DNA of 24,406 nt. Source: an uncultured Pseudomonadota bacterium. Lineage in GTDB: Bacteria; Pseudomonadota; Gammaproteobacteria; Steroidobacterales; Steroidobacteraceae. Shown piece after piece: positions 1-6,528 of the stretch. A program made the translations under genes and the position numbers. The DNA lies in assembly GCA_946479515.1 (NCBI GenBank), contig CAMLGF010000056.1, positions 1-24,406 of the forward strand, read 5' to 3'. Below the pieces are notes generated by a model that ran no database searches, was not told the DNA's origin, and worked only from the letters and a program-made list of their open reading frames with translations. Within the stretch, counting starts at the first letter, position 1. Each line of letters begins with the position of its first letter.

Positions 1-279
1 CCCTTGTAGATAGCCTGCATGTCGTCATACGCGATCATGAAGGCCTTAGGTATAGGGTTCACCATCTTCACGGCCAGCGACAGCCACTCGGGCTCGAAGT
101 CATGCGCCTCGTCGATGAGCACGGCGTCGTACTGCCCGCCGGGGATGTGGCCCAGCATGGTCTCGGCTTCGACGGTGCGCACGAGCGTCTTCGAGGAAGT
201 CCTTGAGCCGCTCGGCCAAGCGCAGCTCGCCGCGGCTGTCGAAGTGGGCGGAGCCGATGGAGGGGATCAGCGTGGCCAT
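1..279 (-). pseudogene. NERD/UvrD-like helicase remnant, internally deleted and frameshifted, cut by window edge
   Basis: Reading down from the ATG at 279, the first ~32 codons (MATLIPSIGSAHFDSRGEL..., then RLAERLKDFLED) resemble the start of nuclease-related-domain (NERD) superfamily I helicases. At about position 185-190 the similarity jumps to another frame. That frame reads VRTVEAETMLGHIPGG and then a Walker B-type motif (AVLIDEAHDFEPEWL) and runs open to the window edge. In an intact protein a long stretch with the NERD nuclease core and the Walker A site should lie between these two parts. Both are missing, and the original frame stops near position 103. I infer an internal deletion that also shifted the frame, so the gene is dead or expresses only a short peptide. 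The family assignment rests on the N-terminal motif and Walker B only. Confidence 0.6.
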
Positions 280-491
280 GGGCGGGGAAGTTTCTGGTCG
301 AACGCGATGGATATGCGCGTGGGCAGCCGTGGCGCGACGGCGCAGGATTGGTCCGCGTCGCCACGCAACCGCGAAGCCGCGCGAGATCGGTTCGGTGCAA
401 CCAAAGAAGCATTCGCTCTGGCCGTTGCCATTCGTTGCCACCCCTCCCAAGGCGCAATGATTCTGCCAGAGCGAGCTTTGAACGAGGCGAT
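280..491. other. Intergenic stretch with no supported gene
   Basis: This lies between the helicase remnant start and the ORF6N gene. Open frames exist on both strands, but their translations are arginine-rich low-complexity sequence typical of GC-rich shadow frames. No clear promoter or hairpin was seen. Confidence 0.5.
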
Positions 492-1037
492 ATGGATACG
501 GAGGATGTGACCAAGACCGCCATCGAGACCCGGATCCATGTGATCCGCGGCCTATCCGTCATCCTCGATACCGACCTTGCCGCCCTCTATCGAGTGGCTC
601 CCGGCGCGCTGCTCCAGGCAGTGCGCCGAAACCGAATACGCTTTCCTTCCGATTTCCTGTTCCAGCTGACAAATCAAGAGCTTGCGAACTTGAAATCACA
701 AACTGTGATTTCAAGTTCTGGCAGTGGGCACGGTGGACGGCGGCATCGCAACTGGGCCTTCACCGAGCAGGGTGTGGCAATGCTCTCAAGCGTTCTGCGC
801 AGCGATACAGCGGTGCGCGTAAACATCGAAATCATGCGTGCGTTCGTACGCCTGCGGCGTGCCGCGATAGTTAGCGATAAGGTAATGGCATTGGTTGAAG
901 ACCTGTCCAAGCGGGTCCAGGTCCATGACGCTGTGATCACAGACATCGTGGAATCTATTCGGCAGATCGTTGAGGGCCCGGGCGCGGGTCGGACGCGGCC
1001 CATCGGCTTCACCGCAGACTTGGAACTCGATGATTAG
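492..1037 (+). CDS. ORF6N domain-containing protein (phage antirepressor-like)
   Basis: The 181-residue protein carries an ORF6N domain at about residues 11-120. The family core is visible: IRGLSVILDTDLAALY near 18-33, FPSDFLFQLT near 51-60, LKSQTVISS near 67-75, and WAFTEQGVAMLSSVL near 88-102. ORF6N is a KilA-N-associated domain of phage and prophage regulatory proteins, presumed to bind DNA; chromosomal copies are common and poorly characterised. The C-terminus (about 125-160) looks helical and may oligomerise. I chose ATG 492 because the domain begins directly after it and a GAGG lies 4 nt upstream; the open frame extends further upstream without family similarity. A perfect 15-bp-arm inverted repeat at 686-718 lies inside the gene and encodes the LKSQ motif. 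Family confidence is high; biological role is unknown. Confidence 0.88.
   Translation: MDTEDVTKTAIETRIHVIRGLSVILDTDLAALYRVAPGALLQAVRRNRIRFPSDFLFQLTNQELANLKSQTVISSSGSGHGGRRHRNWAFTEQGVAMLSSVLRSDTAVRVNIEIMRAFVRLRRAAIVSDKVMALVEDLSKRVQVHDAVITDIVESIRQIVEGPGAGRTRPIGFTADLELDD
686..718. repeat. Perfect inverted repeat inside ORF6N gene (copy 1)
   Basis: The arms are 686-700 and 704-718, 15 bp each and exactly complementary, with a 3-nt loop (aac). In frame it encodes the conserved NLKSQTVISS segment. The wider 44-nt block 675-718 matches 1080-1123 at 36 of 44 positions by eye. Confidence 0.9.
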
Positions 1038-1092
1038 CGATTGTCGAGCTCCGCCCTGCTCTCATTTTCTTTTTCTGCTCAAGAACTTGCGC

Positions 1093-1121
1093 ACTTGAGG
1101 TCACAAATTGTGACCTCAAGT
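1093..1121. repeat. Inverted repeat downstream of ORF6N gene (copy 2)
   Basis: The arms are 1093-1106 and 1108-1121, 14 bp each, around a single central base. The sequence is related to copy 1, and the differing bases are changed in both arms so pairing is kept. Read in the same frame as ORF6N it gives [10 protein letters not shown], although it lies after the ORF6N stop. Confidence 0.88.
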
Positions 1122-1163
1122 TTCGCGATGTGTCGCTCACCTGGGCGCGCAAGTCTTGCACGC

Positions 1164-1188
1164 AGGCGGTCACAGATTGTGACCGCCT
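1164..1188. repeat. Inverted repeat upstream of UPF0149 gene (copy 3)
   Basis: The arms are 1164-1174 and 1178-1188, 11 bp each, with a 3-nt loop (gat). The core tcaca...tgtga is shared with copies 1 and 2, while the outer pairs have changed on both sides. Read in frame it gives [10 protein letters not shown]. It ends 45 bp before the UPF0149 start codon, so a leader-RNA role is possible but untested. Confidence 0.82.
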
Positions 1189-1232
1189 CAAGCGAACGGC
1201 GAGTAGTCACGCTGACCGCTTATCATCCACCC

Positions 1233-1952
1233 ATGACCACCGCGACCTTCGAACCGCTCTCCGACGGGGATGTGTCTCAACTCAGCACTTTCCTCGACTC
1301 GGTCCCGGACAACGCGGCCATGACGATCGAGGAAATGGACGGCTTCTTCTGCGCGCTGATTGTCGGTCCCGATGTCGTCCTGCCGAGTGAGTACCTGCCG
1401 ATCCTTCTCGGTGGAACCCCCGGCGACACCAAGGCCTTCCGCACGATTCGGGAAGCCAACCACACCCTGCAGCTCATGATGCGTTACTGGAACTCCATCG
1501 TGACATCACTGCAGCGCCGCGGTGCATACGTGCCGCTCTTCGATGACGCGGACTCGAAAGGCGTCGTCGGGCGGCTGTGGGCGAAAGGTTTCATGCAGGG
1601 TGTCGAGCTGCGTCTCGACGGCTGGCAGGATCTGCTCACGGACGAGAACTCGGGAGATCTGGTCATGATCGCGACGGTCGCCGGCGAAGTGGATCCGGCG
1701 TGGCCCAAGCGCAAGATCTCGAGAAAGAAGATGGACGAGATCAATCTGCTCATGGCGGCGGGAGTGGCGCGGGCGCATGCGCATTTTCTGGAGCAGCGCT
1801 CGTCGGCGCCGCCAAATTCTCCGGAGCCCGTCGTTCGCGAACCCGTGCGTCGCGCCGCTGCAAAGGTGGGGCGGAACGATCCTTGCCCGTGTGGCAGCGG
1901 GCTCAAGTTCAAGAGATGTGATTGCGGGCTTTCCGAGAGCGGTCCGCACTGA
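1233..1952 (+). CDS. UPF0149 (YecA/YgfB) family protein with C-terminal SEC-C zinc motif
   Basis: The protein has 239 residues. The N-terminal domain shows the UPF0149 pattern, including [17 protein letters not shown] at 30-46 and [12 protein letters not shown] at 49-60. The last 29 residues carry a SEC-C zinc-binding motif: Cys218-Pro-Cys220-Gly-Ser-Gly, then Cys229 and Cys231. The usual adjacent final ligands (CC or CH) are here split by an Asp, a small departure. This architecture matches E. coli YecA, whose exact function is unclear; SEC-C motifs bind zinc and in SecA contact SecB and ribosomes. The frame is open back to 1041, but that stretch holds palindrome copies 2 and 3 and no family similarity, so I start at ATG 1233. 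Its 3' end overlaps the convergent DUF1016 remnant by 44 bp. Confidence 0.88.
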   Translation: MTTATFEPLSDGDVSQLSTFLDSVPDNAAMTIEEMDGFFCALIVGPDVVLPSEYLPILLGGTPGDTKAFRTIREANHTLQLMMRYWNSIVTSLQRRGAYVPLFDDADSKGVVGRLWAKGFMQGVELRLDGWQDLLTDENSGDLVMIATVAGEVDPAWPKRKISRKKMDEINLLMAAGVARAHAHFLEQRSSAPPNSPEPVVREPVRRAAAKVGRNDPCPCGSGLKFKRCDCGLSESGPH

Positions 1953-2418
1953 CCTCAATCCGCAAGCTCGGCCTCCAGCCCATTTGCAGCTCGAGAACGC
2001 TGCGGCTCCAACCCTGGCGCGCGGCCTCGCGCATGTACCAGTCGCGCGCCGCCGGGTCCTTGATTCGCTGGACGAGCCGCACGATGTGTCCCCACGGCAA
2101 TTGTGAAACAAGCTGTTTCACAATTGCCTCGTCGGGGTATTCCGCGGCAAACCCGCGCATGAACAGGAGGTTGCGCGAGGACAGGCCTTTCATGTCCGGG
2201 AAGCTCTTGCGCAGGTCGCGAGCCAGCCTGTCGATGATCTTCGCGCCCCAACCTTGGTGGCTTTGGCGATCGAGGATCAGTCGGCCGATGTCCCAATACA
2301 GCATCACCATCGCCGAGTTGGCGGCCAACACCACACGGACGCGCTCTCGTTGCACTCGCTGCTGGATGGCTTTGAGCGTGGCGCCGTAGTCAGCAGGTAT
2401 TGGATGGTGTGATTGCAA
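1909..2418 (-). pseudogene. DUF1016 (YhcG) N-terminal domain protein, truncated
   Basis: The 169-residue product matches the DUF1016 N-terminal domain throughout: VMLYWDIGRLILDRQ near 39-53, GWGAKIIDRLARDLRKSFPD near 56-75, GLSSRNLLFMRGFAAEY, then QLPWGHIVRLVQRI and ARDWYMREAARQGWSRSVLELQ. Full-length YhcG-type proteins (about 340 residues) continue into a PDDEXK-type nuclease domain. Here similarity stops at VLELQ, about residue 143, and some 26 unrelated residues follow before a stop inside the 3' end of the UPF0149 gene. It has therefore lost its nuclease half, probably by a rearrangement at about 1985. The only start that fits is TTG at 2418. It could survive as a stand-alone N-terminal domain, but I see it as a remnant. 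A perfect palindrome lies at 2096-2128. Confidence 0.75.
2096..2128. repeat. Perfect inverted repeat inside DUF1016 remnant
   Basis: The arms are 2096-2110 and 2114-2128, 15 bp each and exactly complementary, with a 3-nt loop (agc). On the minus strand it encodes AIVKQLVSQLP, immediately before the conserved PWGH motif. Size and loop match copy 1 in ORF6N, but the tgtga/tcaca elements are in the outer rather than inner part of the arms, so it is a different sequence. Confidence 0.9.
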
Positions 2419-2540
2419 TGCGCCAGTTATCCCGACTGCGCGCGTGCACGCCAGAACTGAATCTGATCAGTAGCAGTCGAAAAGCGACTTGAAGAAAATG
2501 GCGCTCTGCCCGCGAGCGAGGACCACTTCGCGCTACAGAA

Positions 2541-3587
2541 CTATCTGTGACGCGTGCTCTTCTTCCGTCCGCGCTTCGCCTTCCCATTCGCAACCTTCCC
2601 CCGTGAACGCGCCACCTTCGCGCGCGCCCTTCTCCTCGCCGCGCTGACCCCACCGAGCTCACCCGGATCCACCGCATCCGGCGGCAAATTCAGCGCAGGC
2701 AACACCCTCGCCGTCGGCAACACGAAACTGTGCACGCCCTCCGACGGATCGCTGCTCATCCGCTTGAGCTCCGACGCACTTGCCGCCACAAATGGGATCA
2801 GCACTTTCGGTCCGCCAATCTCGGTGTCCACTCCGAACACCGCGAAGTATTCGGGCACCCACCAATCCTCCGATCCGATCGTCAGCGTGAACGCGCCACC
2901 CGCGAGGTCCGCGCGACCGAACCGCGCCGCCAGGTCCACGATGTAGAACGCGCCGGCGCCCTCACCCAGGTCACCCTGCGGCGTCGAAGGCAGCGTGTAC
3001 GACAGGAACAACCGGCCGGCGCCACCACCCTGCAACGTCACGGGTCCGTCCGAACCGGCATCGGCGACCCTTCCGCCCGGCCCCTGGGTGCCGGGGAGCA
3101 TGCCGCCGTAGATAGCCGTGGCGACAATGACGATGACGCGACGCGCGCGCGTCGCATTGCTGCCGCGGCCCACGGAAGGGATGGCCAGGGCCTGATCGCC
3201 CTCGCTGGTGTCGAGGCTGAGCCAGCGGCCGCCATCGGCTGGCGTCACGGGCGTTGCGAGATCGAGAAACGCGGCCAGGGGGATTACGCGTTCCTCACCG
3301 TTCCGCTTCGAGATTCCCCAGATGATCACGTGCTCCGGAGACCATGCGTCGTTGCCCGTGGGTTGCAGCTCGAAGCTGAGATTCGCGGAATCTAGGTTCG
3401 CGCGAGAGAGGTCAAAGCGCGTGACTCCACCCGCGGCTCGGTTGAACTGGCCGTTGCCGCCGAGCAGTTTGTCGGAGAACAGGGTCGTCGCACCGCGATT
3501 GACGATGAGCTTCGGGGGATCGTCGGTGTCGGCGTCCGCGACGTTGCGAGTGCGGGTGGCTACGAAAAGCTCGGTGAGTATGGCCAT
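2541..3587 (-). CDS. Protein of unknown function: two similar beta-rich halves and a basic tail
   Basis: I do not recognise this 348-residue protein. Two regions look alike: about 26-136 and about 191-293. Each ends with an acidic-Trp-x-x-Pro-Glu-hydrophobic-Gly block (DAWSPEHVIIWG at 80-91; EDWWVPEYFAVFG at 240-252), then VIP/LIP and a closing Leu-Ser or Phe-Val-Leu-Pro strand. This suggests a duplicated beta-sandwich domain. The segment 141-190 between them is Gly-rich and has a hydrophobic stretch (VIVIVATAIYGG). The last ~34 residues are strongly Arg/Lys-rich, as in nucleic-acid-binding or disordered tails. No signal peptide is evident. I start at ATG 3587, which has GGAG 7 nt upstream; a TTG nine codons earlier has no such support. 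It is divergent from the PD40-like gene. Confidence 0.75.
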   Translation of the reverse strand: MAILTELFVATRTRNVADADTDDPPKLIVNRGATTLFSDKLLGGNGQFNRAAGGVTRFDLSRANLDSANLSFELQPTGNDAWSPEHVIIWGISKRNGEERVIPLAAFLDLATPVTPADGGRWLSLDTSEGDQALAIPSVGRGSNATRARRVIVIVATAIYGGMLPGTQGPGGRVADAGSDGPVTLQGGGAGRLFLSYTLPSTPQGDLGEGAGAFYIVDLAARFGRADLAGGAFTLTIGSEDWWVPEYFAVFGVDTEIGGPKVLIPFVAASASELKRMSSDPSEGVHSFVLPTARVLPALNLPPDAVDPGELGGVSAARRRARAKVARSRGKVANGKAKRGRKKSTRHR

Positions 3588-3861
3588 CGGTACGCTCCGT
3601 GTTGAGAGATCCAACCCCCGCGGCCGATTCCAGCACTGGGGACGGACGACGGGTGGACGGAACGTGAGCGAAGGGAGCGGGATGTGATCGAGTACCGCTC
3701 GTTGCGATGCAGGACTAGTTCAACCGCGAGCAGCCGAGCGCGGAGATTGCCACGCGAAATCGACGGACCGACGCCCAGCGTGCGCCAAGCCGCCCGATGA
3801 CCCGATCACGCCGGACCCAAGATCTGCCACTATGCGGGAATGGGAGTAGTTCGGGGGTTCA
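3588..3861. promoter_or_regulatory. Divergent intergenic region
   Basis: This 274-bp gap separates two divergent genes and should contain both promoters. I could not pick a convincing -35/-10 pair by eye. Confidence 0.3.
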
Positions 3862-4779
3862 ATGGCGTTCTCGACTAGTTTGCCTGGCGTGAGCCTCTTC
3901 CTGGCACTGGCCCTCGCTACGACGCCGGCCTCGGCCGCCGACCCTTTCTGGGCCTCTCCGCACGCCTACCTCGGCGAACCCCACCCCGGCGATACCCCCA
4001 AGGCCTTCTCCCCCGGCAAACTCGCCGAGCCCGGCAACTTCGTCATGGGCCGCAGCGCCTTCTCCGAGGACGGCCGCGAGTTCTATTTCACGCAGAACGA
4101 TTCCTGGAAGAGCGGCGAACACGCCAAGGTGCGCATGATGCGTTTCGCGGAGGGCCGCTGGTCCGCGCCAGTCACCATCGCGACCGAAGCCGTCAGCCCC
4201 ACGCTCTCGCTGGATGGCCAGCAACTCTTCCTGCGCAAGAAGGGCATGAACAATGTCTGGAAGATGTCGCGCTCGGACGCGGGATGGGGCGAGCCCAAGC
4301 CGCTGCTCGAGATGGCGCAGGGTCTCTATGACTTCATGCCGACGCGCAGCGGCCGCTACTACGTGGGCAGTGATCCGGATGCCGCGGACAAGGCGCGCGG
4401 CAGCACCTACGTGATCAGCCTGCTCACGCTCGATGGCAAGAACTCGCGCATCCAGAGTCTCGGCGCGCCGCTCAATGGCCCGGGCTTCAATGGCGACCTC
4501 TTCATCGCGCCCGACGAGTCATACATGGTGCTCAGCGCCAAGGTCACCGCGGATTTCGAGTCGCAGGCCTTCATCGCATTCCGCCGTGCGGATGGCACGT
4601 GGACGCAGCCGGTGTCGCTGGGTGAGCGCATCAACGACGGGCCGGCGCATCGCTGGGGCTACTTCGTGCCGGCCAGCGGCGACTATCTTTTCTATTCCTG
4701 GGGCACCAGCGAGCGCGACTGCGAGCTGCGCTGGGTGCGGTTCGCGGAACTGCGCGAGCGCTTGCGACCGAAGCGCTGA
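3862..4779 (+). CDS. Exported PD40/WD40-like beta-propeller protein
   Basis: The 305-residue protein opens with a Sec signal peptide (hydrophobic 9-21, then TPASA, likely cleaved after residue 25). The mature part has repeated propeller-like strands of the TolB/PD40 type. Examples are SAFSEDGREFYFTQND near 65-80, SPTLSLDGQQLFLRK near 112-126, DLFIAPDESYMVLSA near 212-226 and YFVPASGDYLFYSW near 270-283. Such periplasmic propellers often bind peptides, sugars or partner proteins, and are usually not enzymes. The substrate here cannot be told. It stands alone, divergent from the unknown gene at 2541-3587, and is followed by a gap containing gene fragments. Start at ATG 3862 fits the signal peptide exactly. 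Confidence 0.8.
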   Translation: MAFSTSLPGVSLFLALALATTPASAADPFWASPHAYLGEPHPGDTPKAFSPGKLAEPGNFVMGRSAFSEDGREFYFTQNDSWKSGEHAKVRMMRFAEGRWSAPVTIATEAVSPTLSLDGQQLFLRKKGMNNVWKMSRSDAGWGEPKPLLEMAQGLYDFMPTRSGRYYVGSDPDAADKARGSTYVISLLTLDGKNSRIQSLGAPLNGPGFNGDLFIAPDESYMVLSAKVTADFESQAFIAFRRADGTWTQPVSLGERINDGPAHRWGYFVPASGDYLFYSWGTSERDCELRWVRFAELRERLRPKR

Positions 4780-4861
4780 ACCGGGCGTCGGCGCTGCCCG
4801 ATCGGTGTCGGGCGATGGTAAGTTCCCGAGCCGACATGCACGCCCGCCACACGACTCGTCT

Positions 4862-4966
4862 TCCAACTACCTGTACACCTGGCGCGACCGCGAGTTCACG
4901 CCGGTGCCGCAGGACGCGGAACGCAGCGACGGCTCGCACGAATACGGCGCGCTCACGGTGAGCTGA
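4862..4966 (+). other. Possible C-terminal fragment of an unknown gene
   Basis: This frame reads SNYLYTWRDREFTPVPQDAE and continues to GALTVS before a TGA at 4964-4966. Its composition (Tyr, Trp, Phe, Asp, Glu) is unlike the Arg/Ala-rich shadow frames around it, so it may be the tail of a lost gene. I cannot name a family, and no start codon or upstream coding part fits. Confidence 0.25.
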
Positions 4967-5036
4967 CGGCGGCGGCGATCTCATCGTGCGCGGAGTCGAC
5001 GTAGTGCGTGACGCCCACGTATTTCACCCTGCCTTG
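4953..5036 (-). pseudogene. Aldo/keto reductase fragment
   Basis: On the minus strand from about 5036 the frame reads QGRVKYVGVTHYVDSAHDE followed by IAAAV. This matches the strand-helix segment GKVRYVGVTHY...SAHDEL typical of aldo/keto reductases. It stops at 4953-4955 soon after. Only about 25 codons are recognisable and nothing upstream belongs to the family, so this is a small leftover of a deleted gene. It is on the same strand as, and downstream of, the sulfatase. Confidence 0.55.
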
Positions 5037-5136
5037 GCTCGCCGCGCCTGTGCGATGCGGCGCGCGGCAAGGGTGTTTCGGCGTCTGCATTGGGGGGCCG
5101 CACGCCAAGGTGCTCACCCCTGCCGCGCATCAGGCG

Positions 5137-6528
5137 TCAGTAGCGGTCGGGCGCCCTGACAGGGTTCTTCTGCGAATAGCTGCTGGTGTCCGCTGTGTAC
5201 GGCAGCATGGTCTCGTTCCACGCGGCGAACTCGGCCTTCAGGTGCTCGAAGCGCTCAGGTTCGCGTGCCTTGAGATTGGCGCGCTCGCGGGCATCGCGCG
5301 CGAGATCGAACAGGAACTCGTTGCCGCCGAGCTTCAGGTACTTCCAGTCACCGGCGCGCACGGCGGCCTGGTCGTGGGCCTTGTGGCGCCAGTAGAGAGT
5401 ACGTGGCTGCGCGGCGGCGACGCCGAGCAGTTGCGGCAGCAGGTCGTGGCCGTCGGGTGGATAGGCGGGGTCGGGGCTGGCGCCGGCGGCGGCAAGCAAG
5501 GTGGGCAGCCAGTCCATGCTGGCGCACACCTGCTCGCTGACGCGGCCGGCGGCGATGCGCCCGGGCCAGCTCAGCAGCGCGGGCACGCGGATGCCGCCCT
5601 CGAGCAGCTCGCCCTTCATTCCGGTGAAGGGCCAGGTGTCGGAGAACCGCTCGCCACCGTTGTCGCTGGTGAACACGACCAGGGTGTCGCGCTCGAGATC
5701 GAGCCGCGCGAGCTGGGCGAGCACCCGGCCGACGCCGTCGTCGAGCGAGGCGACCATGCGGCCGTAGGTCTCGAGGCTGCCGCCATCGGTGTGGAAGATG
5801 CTGCTGAGCGAGCGCGACACGGCCTGGTCGCCGGGCCCTTCCCACGGCCAGTGGGGCGCGGTGTAGTGCAGGCTGAGCAGAAATGGCTGGCGCCGGCGGG
5901 CGTTGCGTTCCATCTCGCGCAGCGCCTCGGCGGTGAGTAGTTCGGTGAGATAGCCATGCCGCTCGAGCCGCTGCTCGTCGTCGAACAGGTCGGGCTTGCC
6001 GGTGGCGGGCACGGTGAACTCGTGCGTGAAGTAGTCGGCCGCGCCGGCGTGTATGCCGTAGAAGTGGTCGTAGCCATGGCGCAGCGGGCCGTGCGCCGGA
6101 TCGCCGCCGAGATGCCACTTGCCGATGAGCGCGGTTCGATAGCCGAGCGCCTTGAACAGCGACGCCAGCGTGGGGTGGCCGGCGGGCAGGCCGAGATCGC
6201 CGGGCTTGAACGTGATGGGCTCGTCGAGGCCCACGCGCAGGCGATATTGATAGCGGCCGGTGGCGAGCGCGCAGCGCGTGGGCGAGCACACGGACGAGTT
6301 CGCGTACGCCTGGGTGAGCTTGAGACCGCCCGCGGCGAGGCGGTCGATGTGCGGCGTCGCGTAGTCGCGCCGGCCGTAGCAGCCAAGATCCGCGTAGCCG
6401 AGATCGTCGGCGAGGACGAATACGACGTTGGGTGGTGGCGCCGCCGCCGTGCGGGCGAGCGGCGACAGCGAGCCGCTGATTGCGCCGGCGGACAGATACT
6501 GCAACGCCCGGCGCCGCGTGGCCTTCAT
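5137..6528 (-). CDS. Tat-exported sulfatase (formylglycine-dependent arylsulfatase family)
   Basis: The 463-residue protein has a twin-arginine signal (TRRRALQYLSAGAIS, residues 4-18) and the full sulfatase core. The metal-binding start is LADDLGYADLGCYG (Asp41, Asp42). The C-x-P-x-R signature is CSPTRCALATGR, with Cys81 the residue normally oxidised to formylglycine. GKWHLGG, HYTAPHWPW and FTSDNGGERF follow in family order, and GGIRVPALLSWPG lies in the second half. It should hydrolyse a sulfate ester in the periplasm; the substrate is unknown. I start at ATG 6528, which overlaps the receptor stop codon as ATGA; the longer frame to 6585 would run inside the receptor gene. No formylglycine-generating enzyme is in the window, so maturation must rely on one elsewhere or an anaerobic enzyme. 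Confidence 0.92.
   Translation of the reverse strand: MKATRRRALQYLSAGAISGSLSPLARTAAAPPPNVVFVLADDLGYADLGCYGRRDYATPHIDRLAAGGLKLTQAYANSSVCSPTRCALATGRYQYRLRVGLDEPITFKPGDLGLPAGHPTLASLFKALGYRTALIGKWHLGGDPAHGPLRHGYDHFYGIHAGAADYFTHEFTVPATGKPDLFDDEQRLERHGYLTELLTAEALREMERNARRRQPFLLSLHYTAPHWPWEGPGDQAVSRSLSSIFHTDGGSLETYGRMVASLDDGVGRVLAQLARLDLERDTLVVFTSDNGGERFSDTWPFTGMKGELLEGGIRVPALLSWPGRIAAGRVSEQVCASMDWLPTLLAAAGASPDPAYPPDGHDLLPQLLGVAAAQPRTLYWRHKAHDQAAVRAGDWKYLKLGGNEFLFDLARDARERANLKAREPERFEHLKAEFAAWNETMLPYTADTSSYSQKNPVRAPDRY

Larger units (their letters stand above)
4780..5136. other. Gap with gene fragments, no intact gene
   Basis: The 357 bp between the PD40-like gene and the sulfatase stop contain a short unassigned plus-strand reading frame tail (4862-4966) and an aldo/keto reductase fragment on the minus strand (4953-5036). 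The rest shows no recognisable coding signal. Confidence 0.55.

Noticed and set aside
686..1188. The three palindromes as a CRISPR array
   Set aside because: Spacing is irregular (about 375 and 43 bp), one copy is inside a gene, copies diverge, and no cas genes are present.
1041..1232. N-terminal extension of the UPF0149 protein containing SQIVTSS-like repeats
   Set aside because: The frame is open, but the family starts at ATG 1233; the extension encodes palindrome copies 2 and 3 and no domain. I treat it as intergenic, although a leader peptide cannot be excluded.
4780..4820. Terminator after the PD40-like gene
   Set aside because: Short GC-rich inverted repeats (gcccga...tcgggc) can be drawn, but no T-tract follows.
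5137..6528. Sulfatase as an alkaline phosphatase or phosphonate hydrolase
   Set aside because: The CSPTR signature with Cys81 and the DD and GKWHLG motifs fit formylglycine sulfatases.
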